Shown here: positions 1 through 7,993 of the stretch, one piece after another | Position numbering within the stretch: position 1 is the first letter of the stretch | How the letters are laid out: each line of letters begins with the position of its first letter | DNA from: JBICHM01 sp043101835 | Lineage (GTDB): Bacteria > Planctomycetota > Phycisphaerae > Phycisphaerales > UBA1924 | Direction of reading: 5' to 3' | NCBI GenBank assembly: GCA_043101835.1 | Contig: JBICHM010000266.1 | Span: 1 to 24,559 of the forward strand | DNA: 24,559 nt | Position numbers and translations under genes: made by a program | Notes under the pieces: generated by a model | What the model saw: the letters and a program-made list of their open reading frames with translations, nothing else | The model's database searches: none | What the model was told of the DNA's origin: nothing

Positions 1-1
1 C

Positions 2-1642
2 CCCACCACCCGCCTCGCCGCACTTGACGCCGACACCGCAAGCGCCGCGGCAAGCAACCGCGGCAGGACCATCGCCACGCTCGCGCGCGCCCTCAGGGGC
101 GATCTCGAATGGATCGCCCTCCGCGCACTCGAGCACGACCGCGACCGGCGCTACGCCAGCGCCTCGGAACTCGCCGCAGAGCTCAGCCGCTACCTCCGCA
201 GCGAGCCCGTCCTCGCCAGCCCCCCCGGCGCCCTCTACCGCACGCGCAAGTTCATCCGGCGCCACCGCGTCGGCGTCGCCGCGGCGTCCTTCGTCGGCGC
301 CGCGCTCCTCCTCGGCGTCGCCGGCCTCTCCGCCGGCCTCGTCCGCGCGCAACGCGCCGAGGCACGCGCCGTCGAGCGCCAGGCCGAAGCCGAACGACAG
401 GCGTCGATCGCCAGCGAAGTCAACGCGTTCCTCAACGACATGCTCGCCGAGGCCAACCCCAGAAACAACGCCGGCGCCATCGACCTCACCGTGCGCGAAA
501 CACTCGACCAGGCCGCCGAGAAGATCGACGGCCGCTTCGACGAAGAGCCCGAAGTCGAAGCCGCGCTGCGCAAGACCATCGGCTGGGCCTACTCCAACCT
601 CGGCGTCTACGACGAGGCCGAACGCCACCTCACCCGCGCCATCGACCTCTACAAGGCGTCGATCGGGCTCGAGACCGTCACGACTCAGGACGCGCTCAAC
701 GACTACGCCCTCATGCTCATCGACATGCAGCGCTTCGATGAAGCCGAGCAGGCCCTCATCGAAAAACTCGAAGCCGAGGACCGCACCCTCCCCTTCGACG
801 AGGCCGAGCACGCCGTCACACTCAACAACCTCGGCCTCGTCAACCTCTACAAGCGCAACGGCGAGGCGGCCCAGGGGTACCTCGAGCGAAGTCTCGACAT
901 CCGCCGGCGCCTGCTCACCCCGCCCGATGAGCGGATCGCCGTCACGCTGCACAACCTCGGCGCCGCGAAGTTCGTCCAGGGCGACTTCGAAGGCGCCATC
1001 CCCACCGTGCGCGAAGCCTACGAAATGCGCCTCGAGACGCTCCCCGAAGACCACCCCGATATCTCGCAAAGCCTCAACACTCTCGCCTACCTCTACGACC
1101 AGACCGACCGCATCGAGCCGGCCGAGGCGCTCTTCCGCGAAGCCCTCGCGCTCCGCCGGCGCATCTACGGCGACGACCACCCCGCCGTCGCGCAGGCGAA
1201 GAACAACCTCGCCACGCTGCTCAACCGGTCCGGCCGCCCCGCCGGAGCCGTGCCGCTGCTCCGCGAAGCGGTCGACACCTGGGAGCGCGCCCTCGGCCCC
1301 AGCCACCTCTTCGTCCGGCGCGCCATGGGCACCCTCGCCGCCGCCCTCGCCGCCACCGGCGAGGCCGAAGCTGGCGAAGCCGTCCTCGCCGAGCGCGTCG
1401 AACGCACCCGCGCCACCGAGGGCGTCCCGCCCGAAGAGCTCGCCTCGGTCCTGGCCGAACTGGCTCGCGCCCGCGCCGACCTCGGCCGGTATGAAGATGC
1501 AGAAACCTCGCTCCTGGAAGCGGTTGCGCTCGACCCGAGCCACCGGACGGCAGTCGCCGCCTTCTATGAGGAGTGGGGCCGCCCCGACGACGCAAAGGCC
1601 TGGAAGGACGATCCCGCCCCGGCCGATGCCGGCGATTTCTGA
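2..1642 (+). CDS. Ser/Thr protein kinase with C-terminal TPR repeats (5' end outside window)
   Basis: This frame is open from the first bases of the window and ends at TGA 1640-1642, giving 546 visible residues. Residues about 33-66 (including LRGDLEWIALRALEHDRDRR) match the end of a Hanks-type kinase C-lobe; the ATP-binding and catalytic motifs must lie upstream of the window. A basic stretch (YRTRKFIRRHR) and one transmembrane segment at about residues 90-112 follow. After a short coiled region come repeated TPR helices from about residue 175 to the end, with blocks such as ALRKTIGWAYSNLGVYDEAE and AVTLNNLGLVNLYKRNGEAA. The order kinase, membrane anchor, then TPR sensor is a common planctomycete signalling architecture. 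The substrate cannot be told from sequence. The 41 bases after the stop lead straight into the arg promoter, so this gene is probably not part of that operon. The start is unknown. Confidence 0.9.
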   Translation, partial: PTTRLAALDADTASAAASNRGRTIATLARALRGDLEWIALRALEHDRDRRYASASELAAELSRYLRSEPVLASPPGALYRTRKFIRRHRVGVAAASFVGAALLLGVAGLSAGLVRAQRAEARAVERQAEAERQASIASEVNAFLNDMLAEANPRNNAGAIDLTVRETLDQAAEKIDGRFDEEPEVEAALRKTIGWAYSNLGVYDEAERHLTRAIDLYKASIGLETVTTQDALNDYALMLIDMQRFDEAEQALIEKLEAEDRTLPFDEAEHAVTLNNLGLVNLYKRNGEAAQGYLERSLDIRRRLLTPPDERIAVTLHNLGAAKFVQGDFEGAIPTVREAYEMRLETLPEDHPDISQSLNTLAYLYDQTDRIEPAEALFREALALRRRIYGDDHPAVAQAKNNLATLLNRSGRPAGAVPLLREAVDTWERALGPSHLFVRRAMGTLAAALAATGEAEAGEAVLAERVERTRATEGVPPEELASVLAELARARADLGRYEDAETSLLEAVALDPSHRTAVAAFYEEWGRPDDAKAWKDDPAPADAGDF

Positions 1643-1662
1643 AAAACAGCCCCGACAGTCGA

Positions 1663-1692
1663 TTGACATGAATATGCAGCCGAATGTATATT
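1663..1692 (+). promoter_or_regulatory. Sigma-70-type promoter of the arg operon, probably leaderless
   Basis: A perfect -35 TTGACA (1663-1668) is followed after 18 bases by the -10 TATATT (1687-1692, five of six consensus bases). The expected transcription start is about 1699, the A of the chosen argR ATG, so the mRNA would have no 5' leader. It is the best promoter match in the window, in otherwise very GC-rich sequence. The prediction is by eye; the start site is inferred from spacing. Confidence 0.65.
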
Positions 1693-1696
1693 CATA
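1669..1696 (+). promoter_or_regulatory. ARG box (ArgR operator) overlapping the argR -10 region
   Basis: Bases 1682-1693 read GAAT-GTAT-ATTC, the core of the ARG box consensus TGAAT-N4-ATTCA, with a C in place of the first T. An upstream half-site TGAATAT (1669-1675) forms a perfect seven-base inverted repeat with ATATTCA (1688-1694), 12 bases apart. The site covers the promoter spacer and -10, so bound ArgR would block RNA polymerase. Because it lies just before argR and the run argC-B-F-G-H-J, autoregulation and arginine-dependent repression of the whole operon are the natural reading. Confidence 0.7.
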
Positions 1697-1698
1697 CA

Positions 1699-2163
1699 AT
1701 GACCACCGACCGCGCAAGGCGAATCAGGCTGATCGGCGAGCTCGTCGAAGGCGGCGGCGTCCAGAGCCAGGACCAGCTGCGTGAGCTGCTCCTCGACCAG
1801 GGCGTCGAAGCCACCCAGGCCACCATCTCGCGCGACCTCCGCGAGATGGGCGTCGTCAAAGGCGCCGCCGGCTACGCCCTGCCCGACGAGGCCGGCGTCG
1901 CCGTCATAACGCGCGATCGCCAGCGCGAGCTCGATCGCGCGGTCGCCACGCTCCTGATCAGCGGGCAGCCCGCCGCCAACCTCGCCGTGCTCCACACCGC
2001 GCCAGGACACGCCCAGCCGCTGGGCGTCGCGCTCGACGCCTGCCGCCCCGACGGCGTGGTCGGCGTGCTCGCCGGCGATGACACGATCTTCCTTGCCTGC
2101 CGCAGCGACGACGCCGCGACGGCCGTGGTCAGGCGCCTCAGGCGCACCGCCGGGCTCGACTGA
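1699..2163 (+). CDS. argR: Arginine repressor ArgR
   Basis: This is a 154-residue protein of normal ArgR length. The N-terminal winged helix-turn-helix carries the recognition helix around ATISRDLREMGVV (residues 41-53). The C-terminal oligomerisation and arginine-binding domain has the signature GDDTIF at residues 126-131. In the family, arginine-bound hexamers bind ARG boxes and repress arginine synthesis. ATG 1699 is preferred over the in-frame ATG at 1684. The earlier codon overlaps the promoter -10 and the ARG box, while 1699 coincides with the predicted transcription start, implying a leaderless message with no need for a ribosome binding site. The gene heads the arg run; argC begins 83 bases after its stop with no separate promoter visible. 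A repressor as first gene of its own biosynthetic operon gives direct negative feedback. Confidence 0.93.
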   Translation: MTTDRARRIRLIGELVEGGGVQSQDQLRELLLDQGVEATQATISRDLREMGVVKGAAGYALPDEAGVAVITRDRQRELDRAVATLLISGQPAANLAVLHTAPGHAQPLGVALDACRPDGVVGVLAGDDTIFLACRSDDAATAVVRRLRRTAGLD

Positions 2164-2246
2164 CCCGCACCCCTTCCGGGACCACCACGATCAACGCGCC
2201 CACCACGCCGCAGGACGACCCTGCCGCTCGACAACCGTTCCGCTTC

Positions 2247-3287
2247 ATGACCAACCACCGTCGCAAGAAAGCCGTCGTCATCGGCGCCGCTGGATACAGC
2301 GGGCGCGAATGCTGCGCGCTCCTGCTGGGCCGCGACGATGTCGCGCTCGTCGGCGTCTTCGGCTCCGACCGGCGCAGCGATGCGCCGAGCCTCGCCGACC
2401 TCCACCCGCGGCTCCGCGGCGCCACCGACCTCGAAGTCCTCCCCACCTCCATCGAGGCCGTCCGCACCCTCGACCCCGACGTCGTCTTCCTCGCGACACC
2501 CACCGAGGCCAGCCTCGACCTCGCCGCCGCGCTCTGCGCCGAAGAGAACGCCCCCGTCGTCATCGATCTCTCCGCCGCGTTCCGCCTCAAGGACACCGAC
2601 GCCTTCCAGCGCCACTACAAGCTCGCGCACCCCGCGCCCGCGCTCCTCGAACGCGCCGTCTACGGCCTTCCCGAGCGCTCGCGCGCCGCCATCGCGAAGG
2701 CACAGCTCATCGCCTCCCCCGGCTGCTACCCCACCGCCAGCGTGCTCGCCATCGCGCCGCTTGCCGGCGCCGGCGCCATCACGCCCGGCAGCACGCCCAT
2801 CATCGACGCCGTCAGCGGCGTCAGCGGCGCCGGACGCGGCGCGAACGAACGCACCGCCTTCTGCGAAGTCAGCCTCGCCCCCTACGCCGTCCTCTCGCAC
2901 CGCCACCAGCCCGAGATCGACGCCTACGCCGGCATCGAGACCCTCTTCACCCCCCACCTCGGCGCCTTCGAGCGCGGCATCCTCGCCACTATTCACATCG
3001 AGCTCGCACCCGACTGGCACGCCGAGCGCGTCCGCGCCGCCTACACCCAGGCCTACGCCGGCCAGCCCTTCGTGCAGATCCTCGACGCCGGCGTCTGGCC
3101 CAGCGTCGCCGGCGTCGTCGGCACGAACCGCTGCGACATCGCCTTCGCGTCGGACGAGCGGCGCAACCGCATCGTCATCGCCAGCGCAATAGACAACCTC
3201 CTCAAGGGCGCCGCCGGCCAGGCGGTGCAGTCCATGAACATCCGCCTCGGCCTGCCCGAGACCGCCGGCCTGCGCACCATCCGCTGA
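2247..3287 (+). CDS. argC: N-acetyl-gamma-glutamyl-phosphate reductase
   Basis: This 346-residue enzyme catalyses the NADPH-dependent reduction of N-acetylglutamyl-5-phosphate to the semialdehyde, the third step of arginine synthesis. A Rossmann nucleotide-binding start (VVIGAAGYSGRE, residues 10-21) and the active-site motif SPGCYPT with catalytic Cys160 are visible. The conserved HRHQPEI block follows further on and supplies the expected His. The length fits the family. ATG 2247 is the first ATG that leaves the full Rossmann strand; no clear Shine-Dalgarno precedes it, so translation may depend on coupling to argR upstream. The stop TGA shares its last base with the argB ATG (TGATG at 3285-3289), which suggests coupled translation of the two consecutive pathway enzymes. 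Confidence 0.96.
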   Translation: MTNHRRKKAVVIGAAGYSGRECCALLLGRDDVALVGVFGSDRRSDAPSLADLHPRLRGATDLEVLPTSIEAVRTLDPDVVFLATPTEASLDLAAALCAEENAPVVIDLSAAFRLKDTDAFQRHYKLAHPAPALLERAVYGLPERSRAAIAKAQLIASPGCYPTASVLAIAPLAGAGAITPGSTPIIDAVSGVSGAGRGANERTAFCEVSLAPYAVLSHRHQPEIDAYAGIETLFTPHLGAFERGILATIHIELAPDWHAERVRAAYTQAYAGQPFVQILDAGVWPSVAGVVGTNRCDIAFASDERRNRIVIASAIDNLLKGAAGQAVQSMNIRLGLPETAGLRTIR

Positions 3288-4132
3288 TGCACACGACGAA
3301 TCCCATCCCGAACAACGGCCCGCTCGTCGTGAAACTCGGCGGCGCCGCCATTGACGATGCGCCCGCCTGCGCCGCGCTCTGGGATGCGCTCGCGTCAATG
3401 CACGCTGCACAGCCCGGCTCGCTCGTGCTCGTTCACGGCGGCGGCGCAGCGGTCGATCGGCGCCTCGCGCGCCTCGGCCTCGTGAGTGAGCGCATCGAGG
3501 GCATCCGCGTCACCACCCCCGAGATCCTCGACGAGGTCGTCGCCACCCTCGCCGGCAGCACCTCCGCGCAGGTTGTCGGTCAGCTGCAGCGCCGTGGCGT
3601 CCCCGCCGTCGGCACGACCCTCGCCGCGGGCTTCTTCGCCCGCGCCGCCAAGACCACCCGCTACCCGTTCGACATCGGGCGCGTCGGCGATGTCGGCGGC
3701 GGGTCGCCCGGCGTCGCGCTCGCGCTGCTCGCCGCGGGTTGCATGCCCGTCTTCAGCAGCATCGCCCTCGACTCGGACGGCGTCCCGCTCAACATCAACG
3801 CCGATGAAGCCGCCGCCGGCGCCGCGGCAATCCTCCGCGCCCGCGCGCTCGTCATGCTCACCGATGTCGAAGGCGTCTGCGACGGCGCGGGCGCGCTCAT
3901 CCCGGAACTCACCCCCGCCGACATCGACGCCCGCATCGCATCGGGCGAGATAACCGGCGGCATGATCCCCAAGGTCCGCAGCGCCATGCAGGCCGCGACG
4001 GTCTCCGGCGCGCCCTGCGTCATCGCCTCGTGGAAGCGCCCGGGCGCCCTCCGCGCGATCGGCGCCGGCCAGCGGGTCGGCACCTGGCTGACGCCGGGCG
4101 CGCCGGCGCCGCTGACGGAGGCGACGCCATGA
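3287..4132 (+). CDS. argB: Acetylglutamate kinase
   Basis: This 281-residue kinase phosphorylates N-acetylglutamate at the committed step of arginine synthesis. Visible motifs are KLGG with Lys16, the glycine-rich HGGG (50-53), the substrate-binding Arg in GIRVTTPE (Arg74), NINAD (169-173), and Lys229 in GGMIPK. ATG 3287 overlaps the argC stop. The same frame stays open far upstream, but that sequence lies inside argC. Only about a dozen residues precede the first beta strand, so there seems to be no room for the N-terminal helix found in arginine-inhibited hexameric enzymes such as those of Pseudomonas and Thermotoga. The enzyme may therefore be insensitive to arginine, like that of E. coli (inference). 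The stop overlaps the ATG of a tiny arginine-rich ORF (ATGA at 4129-4132). Confidence 0.95.
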   Translation: MHTTNPIPNNGPLVVKLGGAAIDDAPACAALWDALASMHAAQPGSLVLVHGGGAAVDRRLARLGLVSERIEGIRVTTPEILDEVVATLAGSTSAQVVGQLQRRGVPAVGTTLAAGFFARAAKTTRYPFDIGRVGDVGGGSPGVALALLAAGCMPVFSSIALDSDGVPLNINADEAAAGAAAILRARALVMLTDVEGVCDGAGALIPELTPADIDARIASGEITGGMIPKVRSAMQAATVSGAPCVIASWKRPGALRAIGAGQRVGTWLTPGAPAPLTEATP

Positions 4133-4173
4133 ACGCACGCCGCCACGCGCAGCGACGAAGGCCGACGCGCTGA
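4129..4173 (+). CDS. Putative 14-residue arginine-rich leader peptide upstream of argF
   Basis: The ATG at 4129 overlaps the argB stop (ATGA), so a ribosome finishing argB could restart here. The frame encodes MNARRHAQRRRPTR and stops at TGA 4171-4173. Six of 14 residues are Arg, in two clusters (CGC CGC, then CGA CGA AGG) and a final CGC. CGA and AGG are codons that the neighbouring genes mostly avoid in favour of CGC. The last codons and the stop lie inside a hairpin. An Arg-rich ORF ahead of an arginine gene is what a ribosome-stalling leader should look like. GC-rich DNA yields Arg codons easily, so chance remains a serious alternative. No Shine-Dalgarno of its own is evident. Confidence 0.4.
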   Translation: MNARRHAQRRRPTR

Positions 4174-4263
4174 CCCGCGCGTCGTCGCTCCGTTCCCTCC
4201 AACCCATTGCACATCGCGGCGCCCTGCGCCGACTCGCGACGCGTCATCGCGTCGCCGAAAGGA
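4163..4263 (+). promoter_or_regulatory. Candidate attenuator-like hairpin set between argB and argF
   Basis: Four complementary segments occur in order. Segment 1 is CGACGCGC (4163-4170), segment 2 GCGCGTCG (4177-4184), segment 3 GCGACGCG (4236-4243) and segment 4 CGCGTCGC (4248-4255). Segments 1:2 and 3:4 form perfect eight-pair stems with loops TGACCC and TCAT. All four share the heptamer CGACGCG or its complement, so 2:3 (and 1:4) can pair instead. The stop codon of the Arg-rich ORF lies in the 1:2 loop, as in classical amino-acid attenuators. Segment 4 ends one base before the argF Shine-Dalgarno (GAAAGGA, 4257-4263) and has no T-run, so control of argF translation is more likely than transcription termination. 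A further six-pair hairpin lies at 4217-4231. The function is inferred. Confidence 0.4.
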
Positions 4264-4269
4264 CTCGTC

Positions 4270-5274
4270 ATGATCAGCCTGCTCGCCCCCGCATCCACTG
4301 TCGCCACCAAGGACGTGCTCTCCGTCGCCGAACTCACCGCGACCGAGATCAGCGCCATCCTCGACACCGCCGCCGCCCTCAAGCGCAACCCGATGCACGC
4401 GCGCGGTCTGCTCGCGGGCAAGTCCATCGTCCTGCTCTTCGAGAAGCCCTCGCTCCGCACACGCATCACCTTCGAGCTCGGCGCCCAGCGCCTCGGCGCT
4501 GCAGCGCTCTATATGGACCACGCGAGCACCAAGATCGGCGAGCGCGAACCCGTCGCTGACTACGCCCACAACCTCTCGCTCTGGTGTGACGCCATCGTCG
4601 CGCGTGTCTTCGACCACGCCGTCGTGCAGGAACTCGCCGCCGAGGCGACCGTCCCCGTCATCAACGGCCTCCGCGACCTCTACCACCCCTGCCAGGCCCT
4701 CGCCGACCTGCTCACCATGCAGGAGCGCTTCGGCTCACTCGCAGGCCTCAAGGCCGCCTACGTGGGCGATGGCAACAACGTCTGCCATTCGCTGCTGCTC
4801 GCCGGCGCAACCATGGGCATGGACCTCACCATCATCACGCCCGACGGCTACGAGCCCGACCCCGACGTGCGCCAGATCGCCCGCGCCATCGCCGCCACCA
4901 GCGGCGCCAAGATCATGATCACCGACGAGATCGAAGCCGTGCACGGACGCAGCGTCGTCTACACCGACACCTGGGTCTCGATGGGCCAGGAAGACATCGC
5001 CGCCGAGCGCGAAGCCGCGTTCACCGGCTACCAGGTCAACGATGACGTCATGGCCATCGCCGGCGCCGATGCGCTCTTCATGCACTGCCTCCCCGCGCAC
5101 CGAGGACACGAAGTGACCGCCTCCGTCATCGACGGCCCTGCGTCCGTCGTCCTCCAGCAGGCCGAGAACCGCATGCACGCCCAGAACGCCCTGCTCGTCA
5201 AGCTCCTCGCCGATGCGCCCACCCCCATGCCGATCACCGTGCCCGCGCAGGCCCACGCCGCGCTCGCCCGCTGA
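4270..5274 (+). CDS. argF: Ornithine carbamoyltransferase
   Basis: This 334-residue enzyme joins carbamoyl phosphate and ornithine to give citrulline. The carbamoyl-phosphate motif SLRTR is at 61-65, HPCQ at 139-142, the ornithine-side loop around TDTWVSMG at 232-239, and the catalytic HCLP at 272-275. The HCLPAHRG form and the overall sequence fit true ornithine transcarbamylases rather than the acetylornithine type of Xanthomonas or Bacteroides. ATG 4270 is chosen because a good Shine-Dalgarno (GAAAGGA, 4257-4263) lies six bases upstream. An in-frame TTG at 4207 would add 21 residues containing the hairpin region and is unlikely. Unlike its neighbours this gene is separated from the preceding one by 137 bases holding a putative leader peptide and hairpins. 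Confidence 0.95.
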   Translation: MISLLAPASTVATKDVLSVAELTATEISAILDTAAALKRNPMHARGLLAGKSIVLLFEKPSLRTRITFELGAQRLGAAALYMDHASTKIGEREPVADYAHNLSLWCDAIVARVFDHAVVQELAAEATVPVINGLRDLYHPCQALADLLTMQERFGSLAGLKAAYVGDGNNVCHSLLLAGATMGMDLTIITPDGYEPDPDVRQIARAIAATSGAKIMITDEIEAVHGRSVVYTDTWVSMGQEDIAAEREAAFTGYQVNDDVMAIAGADALFMHCLPAHRGHEVTASVIDGPASVVLQQAENRMHAQNALLVKLLADAPTPMPITVPAQAHAALAR

Positions 5275-5332
5275 TCAACACCACCACCGCACTCCCCACC
5301 GCATACCAGCGACCCCGAAAGGAGCCGCATCA

Positions 5333-6541
5333 ATGAAAGTCGTCCTCGCATACTCCGGTGGCCTCGACACCTCCGCCATCGTTCCCTGGCTCATCGAGAA
5401 CTACAACTGCGAAGTCGTCGCCTTCGTCGGCGATGTCGGCCAGGGCGACGCCGAGCTCGCCGGCGTCGAAGAGAAGGCCATCGCCAGCGGCGCCTCGTCG
5501 TGCCACATCGTCGACCTCAAGCATGAGTTTCTCGAAGAGTTCGTCTTCCCCACCATGGCCGCCGGCGCCGTGTACGAAGGGAAGTACCTCCTCGGCACCA
5601 GCATGGCCCGCCCCATCCTCGCGCGCGCCCAGGCCCAGCTCGCCCTCGAAGTCGGCGCCGATGCGCTCTGCCACGGCTGCACCGGCAAGGGCAACGATCA
5701 GGTGCGCTTCGAGAGCGCCTTTGCCTCCATCGCGCCCCACCTGCCCGTCATCGCGCCCTGGCGCATCTGGGACATGCGCTCCCGCGAGCAGCTGCTCAAC
5801 TACCTCCAGGAGCGCGGCGTGCCCTGCTCCGCCAGCCTCACCAAGATCTACAGCCGCGACGCCAACCTCTGGCATGTCTCCCACGAGGGCGGCGCGCTCG
5901 AAGACCCCTGGAACGCGCCCCCCGATGACATGTGGCTCCTCACCGCCAACCCCGAGGATGCGCCGAGCACCCCCGAGACCGTCACCATCGGCTTCGAGCG
6001 CGGCCGCCCGCGCTCCCTCAACGACCAGCCCATGGACCCCGTCGCGCTCGTCGCCACGCTCAACGCCATCGGCGGTCGCCACGGCGTCGGACGCATCGAC
6101 ATCGTCGAGAACCGCCTCGTCGGCATGAAGTCGCGCGGCTGCTACGAGACGCCCGGCGGCGCCATCCTCGTCGAAGGCCTCCGCGCGCTCGAAGGCCTCG
6201 TCCTCGACCGCGAGACGCTCCGCCTCCGCGAGCGCATCGGCCACCAGTTCGCCGACCTCGTCTACGACGGCCGCTGGTTCACCCCGCTGCGCGAAGCGCT
6301 GCAGGCCAGCGTCGAGTCCATCGCCTCGCGCCTGACCGGCGAGGTCGAACTCAAGCTCTACAAAGGCCAGGCCGTCGTCACCCGCCGCAAGAGCCCGCAT
6401 AGCCTGTACTCTGACCAGTTCGCGACCTTCGGCGAAGACGAGGTCTACAACCAGGCGCACGCGGAAGGCTTCATCCGCCTCTACTCGCTGCCCCAGCGCA
6501 TCAGCGCGATGCAGCGCCTCACCCACGCCGAAGCCCTCTGA
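5333..6541 (+). CDS. argG: Argininosuccinate synthase
   Basis: This 402-residue enzyme makes argininosuccinate from citrulline and aspartate with ATP cleavage. The N-terminal PP-loop AYSGGLDTS (6-14) binds ATP, and the conserved GCTGKGNDQVRFE block marks the synthetase domain. Length and end-to-end similarity are normal for the family. ATG 5333 has a strong Shine-Dalgarno, GAAAGGAG (5317-5324), eight bases upstream, the same sequence type used by argF. The gap to argF is 58 bases with no terminator-like hairpin seen. The gene is followed nine bases later by argH, which acts on its product. Confidence 0.96.
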   Translation: MKVVLAYSGGLDTSAIVPWLIENYNCEVVAFVGDVGQGDAELAGVEEKAIASGASSCHIVDLKHEFLEEFVFPTMAAGAVYEGKYLLGTSMARPILARAQAQLALEVGADALCHGCTGKGNDQVRFESAFASIAPHLPVIAPWRIWDMRSREQLLNYLQERGVPCSASLTKIYSRDANLWHVSHEGGALEDPWNAPPDDMWLLTANPEDAPSTPETVTIGFERGRPRSLNDQPMDPVALVATLNAIGGRHGVGRIDIVENRLVGMKSRGCYETPGGAILVEGLRALEGLVLDRETLRLRERIGHQFADLVYDGRWFTPLREALQASVESIASRLTGEVELKLYKGQAVVTRRKSPHSLYSDQFATFGEDEVYNQAHAEGFIRLYSLPQRISAMQRLTHAEAL

Positions 6542-6550
6542 CCGACGTCC

Positions 6551-7993
6551 ATGCCCACGACGACCCTGAATCACATGACTGAGCCGAAGCAGCACAAGGC
6601 GATGTGGGGCGGGCGCTTCGAAGGCGCAACCGACCCGCTCTTCCGCGACCTCAACGACTCCCTGCGCTTCGACCACCGACTCGTCGCGCAGGATGTCCGA
6701 GGCTCCATCGCCTGGACGCGCGCACTGGCGCGCGCCCAGGTGCTGACCGAGGACGAAGCCGACCGCCTCGCCGATGCGCTCCGCGCCGTCGGCGATCACG
6801 CGGCGTCCACCCCGCGCGTCGTCAGCGACGGCGCCGAGGAAGATGTCCACTCCTGGGTCGAGGCGCGCCTCATCGAGCGCATCGGCGACCTCGGCAAGAA
6901 GCTCCACACCGGACGCAGCCGCAACGACCAGGTCGCCACCGACCTCCGCCTCTTCGCGCGTGACGAGATCAATGCGCGCATCGCCGAACTCCGCGCCGCG
7001 CAGGGCGCGCTCCTCCGCCTCGCCGAACGCGAAATCGACACCCCCTTCCCCGCCTACACCCACCTCCAGCGCGCCCAGCCCGTCCTCCTCACCCACTGGG
7101 CGCTCGCGCATGGTGAAGCGCTCGAGCGAGACGCCGACCGCCTCACCGGCGCCGCGACTCGCGCCAACCTCTGCCCCCTCGGCGCCGGCGCGCTCGCCGG
7201 AACCGCCTACCCCATCGATCGCGCCGCCCTCGCCGCCGACCTCGGCTTCGACGGCCCCACCCCCAACAGCCTCGACGCCGTCAGCGACCGCGACTTCGTC
7301 TTCGAGACCCTCGCCGCGTGCGCGCTCACCGGCGTCCACCTCTCGCGCCTCGGCGAAGACCTCGTCGTCTACTCGAGCGCCGAGTTCGGCCTCATCGAGA
7401 TGAGCGACGCAGTCACCAGCGGCTCCTCGCTCATGCCCCAGAAGAAGAACCCCGACGCCATGGAGCTCCTCAGAGGCAAGGCCGGCCGCCTCATCGGCGC
7501 GCTCGTCTCGCTGGGCGTCACGCTCAAGGGCCTCCCCGCCTCCTACAACAAGGACCTCCAGGAGGACAAGGAACCACTCTTCGACGCGATGACGACGCTC
7601 TCCCTCTGCCTCCGCGTCGTGCCCCCCGCGATCGACGGCCTCACCGTCAATCGCGACCGCGCGCGCGACGCCGCCGTCGGCGGCTTCGCCAACGCCACCG
7701 AACTCGCCGACTACCTCGTCGGCAAGGGCCGCGCCTTCCGCGATGCGCACGACGCCGCCGGACGCGCAGTGCGCATTGCGCTCGACAAGGGCTGCGCACT
7801 CGACGACCTCCCCCTCGACGACCTCCGATCCATCGACGACCGCATCGAGAGCGATGTCTACGATCGGCTGTCGCTCGACAGCGTCCTGGCGATGCGCGAT
7901 GTGATCGGCGGCACAGCGCCCCGGCGCGTCGCAGATGCCCTCAAGCACGCACAGCAGCGCCTCGCGGCGCACACCAGCGAGGACACGCGATGA
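6551..7993 (+). CDS. argH: Argininosuccinate lyase
   Basis: This 480-residue member of the fumarase/aspartase superfamily splits argininosuccinate into arginine and fumarate. The typical start block MWGGRFEG is at 18-25, HTGRSRNDQ at 119-127, the THLQ histidine at 171, and the flexible signature loop GSSLMPQKKNPD with the catalytic serine at 291-302. Three in-frame ATG codons (6551, 6575, 6602) are possible and none has a Shine-Dalgarno. 6551 is nine bases after argG; 6575 would give a start closer to many homologues and cannot be excluded. The end overlaps argJ by four bases (ATGA at 7990-7993), implying coupled translation. Confidence 0.95.
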   Translation: MPTTTLNHMTEPKQHKAMWGGRFEGATDPLFRDLNDSLRFDHRLVAQDVRGSIAWTRALARAQVLTEDEADRLADALRAVGDHAASTPRVVSDGAEEDVHSWVEARLIERIGDLGKKLHTGRSRNDQVATDLRLFARDEINARIAELRAAQGALLRLAEREIDTPFPAYTHLQRAQPVLLTHWALAHGEALERDADRLTGAATRANLCPLGAGALAGTAYPIDRAALAADLGFDGPTPNSLDAVSDRDFVFETLAACALTGVHLSRLGEDLVVYSSAEFGLIEMSDAVTSGSSLMPQKKNPDAMELLRGKAGRLIGALVSLGVTLKGLPASYNKDLQEDKEPLFDAMTTLSLCLRVVPPAIDGLTVNRDRARDAAVGGFANATELADYLVGKGRAFRDAHDAAGRAVRIALDKGCALDDLPLDDLRSIDDRIESDVYDRLSLDSVLAMRDVIGGTAPRRVADALKHAQQRLAAHTSEDTR

